DNA of 46,322 nt from Robertmurraya sp. (lineage in GTDB: Bacteria > Bacillota > Bacilli > Bacillales > Cytobacillaceae), in the NCBI GenBank assembly GCA_025451895.1, contig JANWJP010000150.1:1-46322 (forward strand), given 5' to 3'. Every line of letters begins with the position of its first letter. Positions within the stretch are counted from its first letter, which is position 1. The notes under the pieces were generated by a model. It made no database searches, was not told where the DNA came from, and saw only the letters and a list, made by a program, of their open reading frames with translations. A program made the position numbers and the translations under genes. Positions 16,102 through 24,827 of the stretch are shown here, piece after piece.

Positions 16102-17157
16102 ATGAAAAGGTTTACAAGGTGGCGCCTGTCCCTTTTATTAGTGATCATGGCGTTCATTCTGTCGGGCTGCGGTGAACCTTATTTATCATCTTTGAGACCG
16201 GCGGGCGAGGTTGCAAAAAAACAATTTCATTTAATGCTTTTAAGTACTGCAATCATGGTCTTGGTCATTCTTGTCGTTACCACTTTGTTTGTCATTGTCC
16301 TTATCCGGTTCAGGAGGAAGGATGACAGAATCCCGGAGCAAGTGGAAGGCAGTCATAAGCTGGAAGTGATTTGGACTGTTATCCCAATTATTTTAATTCT
16401 CATTCTTGCCTTGCCGACTGTAAAAGCAACTCTTGCTCTTGGCAATATGTCCGGGATGGAAGACGAGGACGCTGTCGTAGTCAATGTGCGGGCAAGCCTG
16501 TATTGGTGGGAATTTGAATACCCGAATGAAGGAATTGTAACAAGTCAGGAACTCGTCGTCCCCACAGATGAAAAAATCTTTTTTAATCTGACAGCCTCTG
16601 ATGTAAAACACTCTTTTTGGGTTCCGGCGCTCGGAGGGACGCTTGATACGAATACGGATAATGTGAATACATTCTGGCTCCAGATTGACAGCGATGCGGC
16701 AGAAGAAGCCGGCAATTTGTTCTACGGGAAATGTGCTGAATTATGCGGTCCTTCCCACGCATTAATGGACTCTAAAGTTCGGGCCGTTTCCCGGGATGAA
16801 TACGACCGGTGGATCAAAGGAATGAAAGCGGCCAAAGAGCCTCAGAAACCAGAAACAGCTCTTGCCAAAAAGGGGGAGGAAATCTTTAACGAGAAGGGCT
16901 GTATCAGCTGCCATGCTGTAACATCAGCAAATTCCACCATTGAAGCGGCAAGAATCGGCCCAAATCTGACGGATTTCGGAGAACGGGCCTATGTAGTCGG
17001 CATCCTCCAAAACAATAAGGAAGAGTTAAAAAAGTGGCTGAAGAACCCCGAAAGTGTTAAACCGGCTAATAAAATGACGGGCACTTATGAAGAGTTGACA
17101 GAGGAAGAACTTGACGCTCTGGCTGAATATTTATTGAGCTTAAAGGTTACCGAATAA
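16102..17157 (+). CDS. ctaC: Cytochrome c oxidase subunit II with fused cytochrome c (caa3 type)
   Basis: A 351-residue lipoprotein with signal peptide and lipobox Cys23 (ILSGCG). Two membrane segments follow (about 45-70 and 90-112), then a CuA cupredoxin domain with ligands in C211-AEL-C215, His219 and Met222. A C-terminal cytochrome c domain has CISCH at 267-271 and a Met ligand probably near NKMTG. The fused cytochrome marks a caa3-type oxidase that accepts electrons from cytochrome c and passes them to heme a in CtaD. It is the first gene of ctaCDEF. Confidence 0.96.
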   Translation: MKRFTRWRLSLLLVIMAFILSGCGEPYLSSLRPAGEVAKKQFHLMLLSTAIMVLVILVVTTLFVIVLIRFRRKDDRIPEQVEGSHKLEVIWTVIPIILILILALPTVKATLALGNMSGMEDEDAVVVNVRASLYWWEFEYPNEGIVTSQELVVPTDEKIFFNLTASDVKHSFWVPALGGTLDTNTDNVNTFWLQIDSDAAEEAGNLFYGKCAELCGPSHALMDSKVRAVSRDEYDRWIKGMKAAKEPQKPETALAKKGEEIFNEKGCISCHAVTSANSTIEAARIGPNLTDFGERAYVVGILQNNKEELKKWLKNPESVKPANKMTGTYEELTEEELDALAEYLLSLKVTE

Positions 17158-17188
17158 GAGAATTATCTTTCTTGAGGGAGGTTAAATT

Positions 17189-19051
17189 GTGAACAGTTAT
17201 GCTCAGAAAAGAGGTTTTCTAGCAACACTGTGGGATTATTTGACAACTGTCGACCATAAAAAAATTGCCATTCTCTATCTTGTAGCCGGCGGGTTTTTCT
17301 TCGTCCTTGGCGGAATAGAGGCGCTGTTAATCCGTGTGCAATTGGCCGTTCCGAATAATGATTTTATGTCCGCGGATATGTTTAATCAAGTGATGACCAT
17401 GCATGGGACAACAATGATCTTCTTAGCCGCCATGCCGCTGTTGTTTGCTTTAATGAATGCGGTTCTCCCGTTGCAAATTGGCGCCCGTGATGTGGCTTTT
17501 CCGTTTATTAATGCGTTGGGTTTCTGGTTGTTCCTTTTTGGGGGAATATTTTTAAATCTGTCCTGGTTTTTAGGAGGGGCACCAGATGCGGGATGGACTT
17601 CCTATGCTTCCCTGTCATTGGCGTCGGAAGGGAAAAGAATTGATTTTTACACGTTGGGACTGCAAATTTCCGGGTTCGGAACACTGATGGCGGGAATAAA
17701 TTTTATCGTTACGATTATTAATATGCGGACAACGGGAATGACTTATATGCGGATGCCGATGTTTACATGGACGACATTTGTTGCCTGTTCCTTGATTTTG
17801 TTTGCTTTTCCGCCGTTAACAATCAGTATTTTCTTCCTTATCTTTGATCGTTTATTTGGTGCTCAGTTTTTTAATGTTGATATGGGAGGAAATACAATTA
17901 TTTGGGAACATCTATTTTGGATCTTTGGACATCCTGAAGTTTATATTCTAGTTTTGCCTGCTTTTGGAATTTTTTCCGAAGTTATTTCTACATTTTCCCG
18001 TAAAAGATTGTTTGGTTATGCTTCAATGGTTTTTGCGACCGTGCTTATTGGTTTTCTCGGATTCATGGTTTGGGCGCACCACATGTTCACAACGGGGCTC
18101 GGGCCGATTGCCAATGCGATTTTTGCTGTTGCAACCATGGCGATTGCTGTACCGACCGGGATTAAGATTTTCAATTGGCTGCTGACCATGTGGGGCGGAA
18201 GCATCAAACTGACTACTCCGATGCTGTACGCAGTAGCTTTTATTCCTTCCTTTGTCATCGGCGGAGTTACGGGGATTATGAATGCGGCTTCGGTTGCGGA
18301 TTACCAATATCATGACACTTATTTTGTTGTCGGCCACTTCCATTATGTAATTCTCGGCGGGGTTGTATTTGCGGTTTTAGCGGGTCTGCATTTCTATTGG
18401 CCAAAAATGTTTGGAACGATGCTGAATGAAACACTTGGGAAAATCACTTTCTGGTTATTTTTGATCGGGTTCCATCTGACATTTTTTGTTCAACATTTCC
18501 TCGGTTTAATGGGAATGCCGCGGCGGACATTCACCTTTTTGGAAGGTCAGGGACTTGAAACGGGAAACTACATCAGCAGCATTGGTTCCGTTTTGATGGC
18601 GGTTGCTTCTGTTATCCTTGTCATAAACATCATTATTACTTCTGTGAAAAATAAAAAAGTCGGCAATGATCCGTGGGGGGACGGCCGCACATTGGAGTGG
18701 AGCATATCTTCACCGCCGCCGTACTATAACTTCAAGCAGTTGCCGTTGGTGCGCAGCATAGATGCTTACTGGCATGAAAAAATGGAAGGCAGGAAGGAAA
18801 TGCCGCCTGCTGAACCGCTTGGAGATATTCATATGCCTAATCCTTCTTTTATTCCATTTATGATTTCATTCGGACTGTTTATTGCCGCATTTGGAGCGAT
18901 GTACCGTCCTGACTACAGTTGGGGGCTTCCAGTATTGATCGGCGGTCTGGTCATCACCTTTGGTTCGATGTTAGTGCGTTCTTTAAAGGATGACCTTGGC
19001 ACATATATCAAGAAGGAAGAGCTTGATGATGATAAGGGGGTTAAGGCATAA
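17189..19051 (+). CDS. ctaD: Cytochrome c oxidase subunit I
   Basis: A 620-residue heme-copper oxidase subunit that holds heme a and the heme a3-CuB centre and pumps protons. The cross-linked His-Tyr pair is in HPEVY (248-252), the CuB histidines in WAHHMF, and the heme ligands in the HDTYFVVGHFHYV region. The sequence continues beyond the 12-helix core with extra C-terminal membrane segments (from about 560), as in Bacillus caa3 oxidases. The GTG start at 17189 has GGGAGGT upstream. It overlaps the ctaE start by one base (TAATG). Confidence 0.97.
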   Translation: MNSYAQKRGFLATLWDYLTTVDHKKIAILYLVAGGFFFVLGGIEALLIRVQLAVPNNDFMSADMFNQVMTMHGTTMIFLAAMPLLFALMNAVLPLQIGARDVAFPFINALGFWLFLFGGIFLNLSWFLGGAPDAGWTSYASLSLASEGKRIDFYTLGLQISGFGTLMAGINFIVTIINMRTTGMTYMRMPMFTWTTFVACSLILFAFPPLTISIFFLIFDRLFGAQFFNVDMGGNTIIWEHLFWIFGHPEVYILVLPAFGIFSEVISTFSRKRLFGYASMVFATVLIGFLGFMVWAHHMFTTGLGPIANAIFAVATMAIAVPTGIKIFNWLLTMWGGSIKLTTPMLYAVAFIPSFVIGGVTGIMNAASVADYQYHDTYFVVGHFHYVILGGVVFAVLAGLHFYWPKMFGTMLNETLGKITFWLFLIGFHLTFFVQHFLGLMGMPRRTFTFLEGQGLETGNYISSIGSVLMAVASVILVINIIITSVKNKKVGNDPWGDGRTLEWSISSPPPYYNFKQLPLVRSIDAYWHEKMEGRKEMPPAEPLGDIHMPNPSFIPFMISFGLFIAAFGAMYRPDYSWGLPVLIGGLVITFGSMLVRSLKDDLGTYIKKEELDDDKGVKA

Positions 19052-19680
19052 TGCAAATCCAGGAAAAAATGACTTTTGAAACCTGGCCTGCTGTTCCTGA
19101 GAAAGAAACACTTGAAGGAAGAAATAAGTTTTTGGGTTTTTGGCTCTTTCTCGGCGGCGAGACAGTCTTGTTCGCCACCCTTTTTGCCACTTATCTTGCC
19201 CTGAAGGATAAAGTGCCGGGTCCTGATCACCCTTTAGCACAGGACCTCTATTCCATGCCCCTTGTGTTTGTTATGACGATGCTTTTGTTAACGAGTTCGC
19301 TGACAAGTGTTTATGCCATCTATCATATGAAAAACTTCAACTTTAAGAAAATGCGGTTTTGGTTTATTATTACGGTTCTTCTGGGCCTTGGGTTTTTAGG
19401 TTGTGAGATTTATGAGTTCAACCATTATGTGCATGATTATAACCATACTTTTTCGAGCAGCGCCTTCGGTTCCGCTTTTTACACGCTGGTTGGTTTCCAC
19501 GGTGCCCATGTCATCTTTGGGTTGTGCTGGATTACAGCATTAGTTGTCCGCAACTGGCGGAGAGGCTTAAGTCTATATAATGCCCCTAAATTTTATGTAG
19601 CCAGTCTGTATTGGCATTTTATCGATGTTGTCTGGGTATTTATTTTCTCCGTAGTATATTTAATGGGAATGGTGGGATGA
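19051..19680 (+). CDS. ctaE: Cytochrome c oxidase subunit III
   Basis: A 209-residue membrane protein with five hydrophobic segments, and the family pattern FLGFWLFLGGETVLFATLF near the start and VGFHGAHVIFGL later. Bacterial subunit III with five helices is usual for caa3 oxidases in Bacillus. It stabilises subunit I and the proton-uptake path. The ATG shares its A with the ctaD stop, which implies translational coupling. ctaF follows after 4 nt. Confidence 0.95.
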   Translation: MQIQEKMTFETWPAVPEKETLEGRNKFLGFWLFLGGETVLFATLFATYLALKDKVPGPDHPLAQDLYSMPLVFVMTMLLLTSSLTSVYAIYHMKNFNFKKMRFWFIITVLLGLGFLGCEIYEFNHYVHDYNHTFSSSAFGSAFYTLVGFHGAHVIFGLCWITALVVRNWRRGLSLYNAPKFYVASLYWHFIDVVWVFIFSVVYLMGMVG

Positions 19681-19684
19681 ACGG

Positions 19685-20017
19685 ATGGTAAAGGAAGAAA
19701 TTCAAACAAATAACGGAGTGAATGTGCAATATCGCCGGAAAAGAAATAAAAGAGAAATGCGGCATCAGCTGATATCATTTTTGTTAATGATCTTTTTGAC
19801 TCTGGTTGCATTTTTTGTCGTCGGATATGGTGATTTCTCGGTTTGGTTCGTTATTCCGTTTATTTTGATTCTTGCTTCTGTTCAAGTCGGTTTTCAACTG
19901 TATTATTTTATGCATATGAGCAATAAAGGACATGAAGCTCCGGCATTATTCATCTATTCAGCCGTGCTTGTCGCTTTCGTAACCATCCTGGCCTTTATAA
20001 CAATTATCTGGATTTAG
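19685..20017 (+). CDS. ctaF: Cytochrome c oxidase subunit IV
   Basis: A 110-residue small subunit with a basic, polar N-terminus (QYRRKRNKREMRHQ) and three membrane segments. The last segment pair contains the family hallmark VQVGFQLYYFMHMS. It belongs to the caa3/quinol oxidase subunit IV (COX4_pro-type) family and supports assembly of the oxidase. It is the last gene of ctaCDEF, and a long terminator hairpin begins 7 nt after its stop. Confidence 0.93.
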   Translation: MVKEEIQTNNGVNVQYRRKRNKREMRHQLISFLLMIFLTLVAFFVVGYGDFSVWFVIPFILILASVQVGFQLYYFMHMSNKGHEAPALFIYSAVLVAFVTILAFITIIWI

Positions 20018-20023
20018 GCGGTG

Positions 20024-20112
20024 AGGCTGTCCGGGATTGGGGACCTTGCATTAAAAGGACCGACGGTATTTTAATGATTGTATGGTTCCCCGGGACAGCC
20101 TTTTCTTCTTTT
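20024..20112 (+). terminator. Long terminator hairpin after ctaF
   Basis: GGCTGTCCGGG (20025-20035) pairs with CCCGGGACAGCC (20089-20100) with one bulged base, and an inner GGGGACC/GGTTCCCC lengthens the stem. TTTTCTTCTTTTTT follows. ctaG is therefore likely to be only partly read from the ctaCDEF promoter. Confidence 0.85.
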
Positions 20113-20185
20113 TTGTGCAGGTTTTCTTTCTCTAAGTTTTCCACAGTCTTTTCCAAAAAAGATTGCGAAAAGAGGTGATGTTGCA

Positions 20186-21088
20186 ATGTCTCTGGATATT
20201 TTCGGTTTTAAAGCGTTGTGGAGTCCCTATTTTTTTATCAGCCTAATCATTGTATCTGTTTGTTATTATTTAATAACGGTAAAATACAGGGAAAAATTTA
20301 CCGGCAGTGAGCGGCTGACAAAAAGGCAGGGCATCTTTTTTGCGTCAGGAATCGTTTTATTATATATCATCAAAGGTTCTCCGATCGACTTGATGAGCCA
20401 TTTAATGTTTTATACCCATATGATTCAGATGGCTTTTTTGTATATTGTTATTCCCCCTTTGTTTGTCATCGGAATTCCTCCGTGGGTGTGGAGGAAAATC
20501 ATTTATCTGCCGGTTGTAAAAAGGCTGTTCGGTTTTTTTACAAAACCTGTTCTTGCACTTTTGCTTTTCAACGGTTCTTTTTCTTTTTACCATATCCCCT
20601 TTGTTTTTGATGCGGTGAAGACAAATATATGGCTGCACGCTGCGCACACAGCCGGGCTTTTTCTTCTGGCCATATTTATGTGGTGGCCCCTCGTCAATGA
20701 ATTGGAAGAGCAGCAAAAATTAGGGGGATTGAAGAAAATTTTCTATCTGTTTGCAGACGGGGCATTATTGACTCCGGCATGTGCGTTAATTATTTTTACA
20801 GATGTTCCCCTTTATTCCACTTATTCAGATCCAAGTTATTGGGCTCAGGCATTACAACTTTGTGTTCCCGAATCGATGATTCAATCTTTGGATTTAAGCG
20901 GGCCGGAAATGTTTCATTCCATGTCCCTTCTTCATGATCAGCAGTTGGGCGGGATTTTAATGAAAGTGATCCAGGAGTTGGTTTATGGGAGTGTTCTTTA
21001 CTATTCATTTATGAAGTGGTACCGTCAGGAGGAAAAAGAAGCGGACAGCCGTTTGCCTGTTAAGCTGCAGGCAATGAAAGAAATTTAA
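20186..21088 (+). CDS. ctaG: Cytochrome c oxidase assembly factor CtaG
   Basis: A 300-residue protein with seven or more membrane segments from the caa3_CtaG family, which is needed for maturation of the caa3 oxidase (probably CuB or heme insertion into subunit I). Visible features include LMSHLMFYTHMIQMAFLYIV, the HAAHTAGLFLLAIFMWWP segment with paired His, and a late DLSGPEMFHSM/HDQQLGG loop. These His residues are candidate metal ligands. The ATG at 20186 follows AGAGGTGATG; a longer frame would run back into the ctaF terminator. Confidence 0.93.
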   Translation: MSLDIFGFKALWSPYFFISLIIVSVCYYLITVKYREKFTGSERLTKRQGIFFASGIVLLYIIKGSPIDLMSHLMFYTHMIQMAFLYIVIPPLFVIGIPPWVWRKIIYLPVVKRLFGFFTKPVLALLLFNGSFSFYHIPFVFDAVKTNIWLHAAHTAGLFLLAIFMWWPLVNELEEQQKLGGLKKIFYLFADGALLTPACALIIFTDVPLYSTYSDPSYWAQALQLCVPESMIQSLDLSGPEMFHSMSLLHDQQLGGILMKVIQELVYGSVLYYSFMKWYRQEEKEADSRLPVKLQAMKEI

Positions 21089-21210
21089 AAGTATCAGGGA
21101 GCAGAGAAAAAATTATCAGCCGGAATAAAGTGTTGTTTCATATAAATTGAAAATATTCCAATTTTTAACTAGAATTAAAATAAAAAGAATGAATAAAAGG
21201 GGATTTGATG

Positions 21211-21678
21211 ATGGATGTTCTGCTCCTTATTTTACCAACGGTCAGCACATTGTTAATTGTTTTGAGCGCCGTAGCCGTGGGGGTGGGCTGGAAACGGATT
21301 AAGGAAAAAAACATTAAAGCCCATTTAAGGGCGATGCGTCTGGCAGCCGTTTTTGCGATCGGCTTTTTTGCGATTTATGCTTCAAGAACTGTTTTTATTG
21401 GAAATACGGCATTCGGAGGTCCGGACAGTCTTAAAAATTACTATACTTTGTTTCTTGTGTTTCATATTGTTCTGGCGGGTGCGGGTGCTGTTCTCGGAAT
21501 TGTATCTCTTTACAGTGGAGCGAAGAAAAATCTGGACCGCCACAAAAAACTGGGGCCGGTTACAAGTGTAGTCTGGTTTTTTACGGCCTTTACCGGTGTC
21601 GCCGTTTATTTGTTGTTTTATGTTTTTTTCGAAGGAGGAGAAACTACCTCTGTGGTTAAGGCAATTATCGGGGGATAG
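21211..21678 (+). CDS. DUF420 (YozB-like) membrane protein
   Basis: A 155-residue protein with four membrane segments. The family features are KAHLRAMRLAAVFAIGFFAIY with conserved His, and the FHIVLAGAGAVLGIV and KKLGPVTSVVWFFTAFTGV helices. DUF420/YozB proteins often sit beside cytochrome oxidase genes, as here after ctaG, and the conserved His residues hint at a heme or copper role that is not proven. Three possible starts lie together (TTG 21205, ATG 21208, ATG 21211). I choose 21211 because it is best spaced from AAAAGGGGA. A strong bidirectional terminator follows. Confidence 0.85.
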   Translation: MDVLLLILPTVSTLLIVLSAVAVGVGWKRIKEKNIKAHLRAMRLAAVFAIGFFAIYASRTVFIGNTAFGGPDSLKNYYTLFLVFHIVLAGAGAVLGIVSLYSGAKKNLDRHKKLGPVTSVVWFFTAFTGVAVYLLFYVFFEGGETTSVVKAIIGG

Positions 21679-21814
21679 ATTTGGCTGTTATATTTTAAGT
21701 TTTGCCGGTTATTAAAAATATTGTTGCCGGATATTGAGGATTGCCGGAAGATGACCGCAACCTTTGTTATCAAGCCTGTTTTTCCGGAAATGAAGATAAA
21801 AACAAACAAAAAAC

Positions 21815-21878
21815 CGGTTTGTTCACCATTCGCCGCATGAGTTGGAACGGAAATGCAAATGGTGAACAGACCGTTTTT
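21815..21878. terminator. Strong bidirectional terminator
   Basis: A 16-bp stem, CGGTTTGTTCACCATT (21815-21830) with AATGGTGAACAGACCG (21858-21873) and one G-U pair, is followed by TTTTT. A-rich sequence precedes it, so it can end both the DUF420 gene and convergent ylbA. Confidence 0.88.
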
Positions 21879-22254
21879 AATTTTGGGCTTGTTTTCCGGG
21901 GATTGTCCGGGTTATTTCCTCTTTTAATTCTTTAAGGATATGTTCGCATCTTTTTACCAGATATTGCGGGAAAACCTCATCTTTTCCATATTCTACCCCG
22001 TGCGGATAATAGTGTTTCCCGAGAACCGGTGTTAATAATTTAATAACGGCTCTGTGGGTTCCAACGTCTCCTTCTGTTGCTGTTCCGAAAATGCGGAGGT
22101 AGAAAATTCCTTCCGATAGTTCAAACTTTCTGTCATAAGTCACCCGTTCATAGTCCCATTGTTCAGCACGAATTAAACCGTATTGGGGCATAATGTCATC
22201 CAGTACGTTTAAGTCTGCACAGATATCTTCAATCCCCGTATTTTCAAATTTCAT
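21877..22254 (-). CDS. ylbA: YugN-like family protein YlbA
   Basis: A 125-residue soluble protein with MKFENTGIEDICADL at the start and the central block YERVTYDRKFELSEGIFYLR. The family features suggest a compact alpha/beta fold, but no catalytic motif is visible. It matches the YugN-like family, which has two Bacillus members, YugN and YlbA; position next to ctaG points to YlbA. The function is unknown. The ATG at 22254 follows a G-rich SD (GGGGGAAAAGGG). Its stop codon region touches the shared terminator. Confidence 0.78.
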   Translation of the reverse strand: MKFENTGIEDICADLNVLDDIMPQYGLIRAEQWDYERVTYDRKFELSEGIFYLRIFGTATEGDVGTHRAVIKLLTPVLGKHYYPHGVEYGKDEVFPQYLVKRCEHILKELKEEITRTIPGKQAQN

Positions 22255-22479
22255 TCCCTTTTCCCCCTGTTATCGTGATTTTGATCATATGAAAAAAATT
22301 AACAATAATTGGAAATAAACTACTTTTATGATAGTAAAAAAAACGCCAACTTGCAATGATCTAGCAAAAAAAGGTTGGGATTTATGTTTTGTATGAGTGT
22401 GCAGGAAGTTTTCGAATGTTTACGGCTTTTTTGGAGAAAATAAAAAAGTGAATGGAAATGATTAAGGAGGAAGATTGAT

Positions 22480-22920
22480 TTGGAAAAAGTAAAGGATATT
22501 ATGAGTACAGATGTGGAAACTTGTTCATTGCTTGATAATGTCTATGAGGTTGCCGTTAAAATGAAAGAGTTGAATGTAGGGGCGATTCCGATCATTGATA
22601 ATGAAAGGCTTGTGGGTATGATTACTGACAGGGATCTTGTTGTTCGCAGCATTGCTGAAAAACGTCCGGGTTCAACGAAGGTTGAAAAAATTATGAGTGA
22701 CAATCTAATTACAGTAACCGAAGATACCAGTTCGAAGGAAGCTCTCAGGTTAATGGCCGAGCACCAAATCCGGCGGTTGCCTGTTGTTAAAAACGATCGA
22801 TTGGTCGGAATTGTTTCATTGGGCGATTTTGCAACAAGAGAACTAACCGATGAAATGGCAGGAAGGGCTCTGTCTGAGATTTCTGAGCCTGATGAATTGC
22901 ACGATGGCGTGCAACATTGA
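22480..22920 (+). CDS. ylbB: CBS-domain pair protein YlbB
   Basis: A 146-residue protein made of two CBS domains: VKDIMSTDVETC to about 60, and VEKIMSDNLITV to about 125. Each ends with the typical LVGMITDRDL / LVGIVSLGDF strand-helix. CBS pairs usually bind adenosine nucleotides and sense energy state; the target of YlbB is unknown. The TTG start at 22480 is preceded by AAGGAGG (22464-22470) with 9-nt spacing. The ylbC gene (CAP-domain protein) that follows in B. subtilis is absent. Confidence 0.9.
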   Translation: MEKVKDIMSTDVETCSLLDNVYEVAVKMKELNVGAIPIIDNERLVGMITDRDLVVRSIAEKRPGSTKVEKIMSDNLITVTEDTSSKEALRLMAEHQIRRLPVVKNDRLVGIVSLGDFATRELTDEMAGRALSEISEPDELHDGVQH

Positions 22921-23003
22921 TAAATATTTGGATGAAAAAGATCAGTGACAGGCAGGCATTATTTTTCTTATAGCGGCAACACTCACAACTTCAAACCGGT
23001 TTT

Positions 23004-23012
23004 CATATTCTA
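23004..23012 (+). promoter_or_regulatory. Possible sigma-K -10 element of ylbD
   Basis: CATATTCTA fits the sigma-K -10 pattern CATANNNTA, and an AC that could be the -35 core lies about 17 nt upstream. It is 32 nt before the ylbD start and fits a coat-protein gene, but short matches like this arise by chance. Confidence 0.3.
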
Positions 23013-23043
23013 AAGCAGGTGATAGTTTGTTGAGGTGAACGGC

Positions 23044-23460
23044 ATGAGCGCAAAAAAGCTTCACCCCTCCGTCCAGCAATTTAAAGATTTTGTAAAGAAA
23101 CACCCCCGGGTTCTTGACGAAGTACGCACAGGAAAAGCCACCTTGCAGGAACTCTATGAAGACTGGTATTTATTTGGTGAAGAGGATACGCGCTGGGACA
23201 GCTATAAAGAAGAGAGTTTGAATCAAGCCGGCAATGACGGACTATCAAAGGTAATCAACAAAGATTTGTTATCTTCTATAGTGAAAACCTTTAAAAATTT
23301 GGATGTTAATCAAGTCCAAATGTATATTGAAAACCTGAGTCAGGCTCTTGGCGCGCTTCAGGGAGTGATTTCCCAATTTCAAGGCGGTAATTCCGGCGGC
23401 TCGTCACAAAATCATCAATCACAGGAGATGAGGGGACCTTTCCAATTTCGAAAAGATTAA
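23044..23460 (+). CDS. ylbD: Putative spore coat protein YlbD
   Basis: A 138-residue soluble protein. The N-terminal block LHPSVQQFKDFVKKHP and the EDWYLFGEED stretch identify the YlbD coat-like family. The C-terminal third is rich in Gln, Gly, Ser and Asn (QGGNSGGSSQNHQ), as is common in coat proteins. I choose ATG 23044, with GAGGTGA (23032-23038) 5 nt upstream; the GTG at 23035 overlaps that SD. ylbE starts 13 nt after the stop, so the two are probably one operon. Confidence 0.85.
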   Translation: MSAKKLHPSVQQFKDFVKKHPRVLDEVRTGKATLQELYEDWYLFGEEDTRWDSYKEESLNQAGNDGLSKVINKDLLSSIVKTFKNLDVNQVQMYIENLSQALGALQGVISQFQGGNSGGSSQNHQSQEMRGPFQFRKD

Positions 23461-23473
23461 CGGAGGAATGTAA

Positions 23474-23713
23474 ATGAGAATGGAAGTTGCCGCATATATA
23501 CTTCAGCAACCCATGCTCAAAAAGTATTTGCGGGAGCAGCCCTACTGGTACAGAAAATTATCGAGAGATCCGAATCAACTGCAAAACTTTGAAATTTCAT
23601 CCCTGCACTATTTTAAAAAAACGATCCCTGATCAAGTTAAAAAGTTTTCCAACGGGGTTCAGATGGCATCTATGATGCTCGGAATGCTTCAGGCTATGAA
23701 AAGTAATGAGTAA
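23474..23713 (+). CDS. ylbE: YlbE-like family protein
   Basis: A 79-residue protein. The sequence LREQPYWYRKLSRDP and the helix VQMASMMLGMLQAM mark the YlbE-like family found next to ylbD in Bacillaceae. The function is unknown; linkage to ylbD suggests a sporulation role. GGAGG (23462-23466) lies 7 nt before ATG 23474. The stop codon overlaps the first A of the terminator stem. Confidence 0.83.
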   Translation: MRMEVAAYILQQPMLKKYLREQPYWYRKLSRDPNQLQNFEISSLHYFKKTIPDQVKKFSNGVQMASMMLGMLQAMKSNE

Positions 23714-23750
23714 AAACTTTCTTGCCATGTCAAGAAAGTTTTTATTTTTC
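23712..23750 (+). terminator. Intrinsic terminator of ylbDE
   Basis: AAAAACTTTCTTG (23712-23724) pairs perfectly with CAAGAAAGTTTTT (23731-23743) over a 6-nt loop, and ATTTTT follows. Confidence 0.92.
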
Positions 23751-23849
23751 CCGGAATGATGTTCTTTGTATTGCGGTTTGCTTAAATAATCGGGCAGCTT
23801 TAACCTTTTTCATTTAAATCGTGGTAAAATATGAACGGAGGTGAGCTGT

Positions 23850-24281
23850 ATGCTTGCAACAAGTGAACGGGTTGAGATCCTTGATTTTGCAGAAGATTTG
23901 GCCCGGATGATTTTGCATTCTGAACTTGCTGAAAACTATTTCAGTTCTTTAAATAAATTGCGTTCATCTAAGGAAAGTCAAAAGAAAATTCAAGATTTCG
24001 TCAAAATAAAGGAACGTTTTGAAGAGGTGCAGCGCTTTGGTGTTCATCATCCTGATTATAAAGAGGTGATGAAATCGGTTCGAAAGGTCAAAAGGATCAT
24101 GGATATGGACGAGAATGTTGCCGAATTTAAAAGAGCAGAGATGGAATTACAGTCATTGCTTGATGAAATCAGCGTTTTAATTGGTCATTCCGTATCCAAA
24201 CATATAAAGGTTCCAACAGGGGATCCTTTCTTTATCAATACTTCCGGATGCGGTGGTTGCGGTACGGGAGAGTGTTCCTGA
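23850..24281 (+). CDS. ricF: RicF (YlbF), Fe-S regulator of mRNA maturation
   Basis: A 143-residue, largely helical YlbF/YmcA-family protein. In B. subtilis RicF joins RicA and RicT in a complex that carries [4Fe-4S] clusters, works with RNase Y in mRNA processing, and affects biofilm, competence and sporulation. The C-terminal tail SGCGGCGTGECS has Cys at 134, 137 and 142, which are the likely cluster ligands. Helices with EDLARMILHSELAENYFS mark the family. GGAGGTGAG (23837-23845) precedes ATG 23850; an upstream frame start at 23841 overlaps the SD. ylbG follows. Confidence 0.9.
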   Translation: MLATSERVEILDFAEDLARMILHSELAENYFSSLNKLRSSKESQKKIQDFVKIKERFEEVQRFGVHHPDYKEVMKSVRKVKRIMDMDENVAEFKRAEMELQSLLDEISVLIGHSVSKHIKVPTGDPFFINTSGCGGCGTGECS

Positions 24282-24384
24282 TTGGCGGGTATGGCAGACC
24301 GGAAATCCATGAATGATTGAAATTAAATTCCATCTTTGATAAACTTGTGTAAAAATGATCCGGAAATTAAAGGGGAAAATCGTT

Positions 24385-24660
24385 ATGCTTGGACAACGTC
24401 AAGGAATTATTGTCTGGATGCATTCGTTAAAACAGGCAAAAATACTGAGAAGATTCGGGAATGTTCATTATATTTCCAAAAGAATGAAGTATGCGGTTCT
24501 TTATTGTAATATTGATGATGTGGAAAAAACAATGGAGAAAATTCAGTCGTATTCCTTTGTGAAAAAGGTGGAACCTTCCTTTAAACCATTTTTGAAAATT
24601 GAGTATGAAAATTCAAAGCCGGATAAGGCGAAAGAATATGATTATAAAATTGGTCTCTGA
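24385..24660 (+). CDS. ylbG: UPF0298 family protein YlbG
   Basis: A 91-residue protein beginning [19 protein letters not shown]. The conserved blocks [17 protein letters not shown] and [18 protein letters not shown] are typical of UPF0298. It is small and basic with no membrane segment, and of unknown function. The start at 24385 fits the family N-terminus and has AAAGGGGA (24368-24375) upstream; ATG 24355 would add 10 unrelated residues. It follows ricF, as in other bacilli. Confidence 0.87.
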   Translation: MLGQRQGIIVWMHSLKQAKILRRFGNVHYISKRMKYAVLYCNIDDVEKTMEKIQSYSFVKKVEPSFKPFLKIEYENSKPDKAKEYDYKIGL

Positions 24661-24679
24661 TATGATTAATGTCTGGTCG

Positions 24680-24705
24680 GCGGGGAAGCAATCCCCGCTG
24701 TTTTT
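24680..24705 (+). terminator. Intrinsic terminator after ylbG
   Basis: GCGGGGA (24680-24686) pairs with TCCCCGC (24692-24698) over a 5-nt loop, and TGTTTTTTC follows. Confidence 0.88.
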
Positions 24706-24827
24706 TCTTGTCTTAATTTAAGAACAATTTCTTACATACGGGCTGTTCGCCTTTACAGACAAAAACCTGTATGATAATTTTTATTCTAAAATAATAATAT
24801 TCGTGCAATAGTAAAGGGGAAGTTTCT

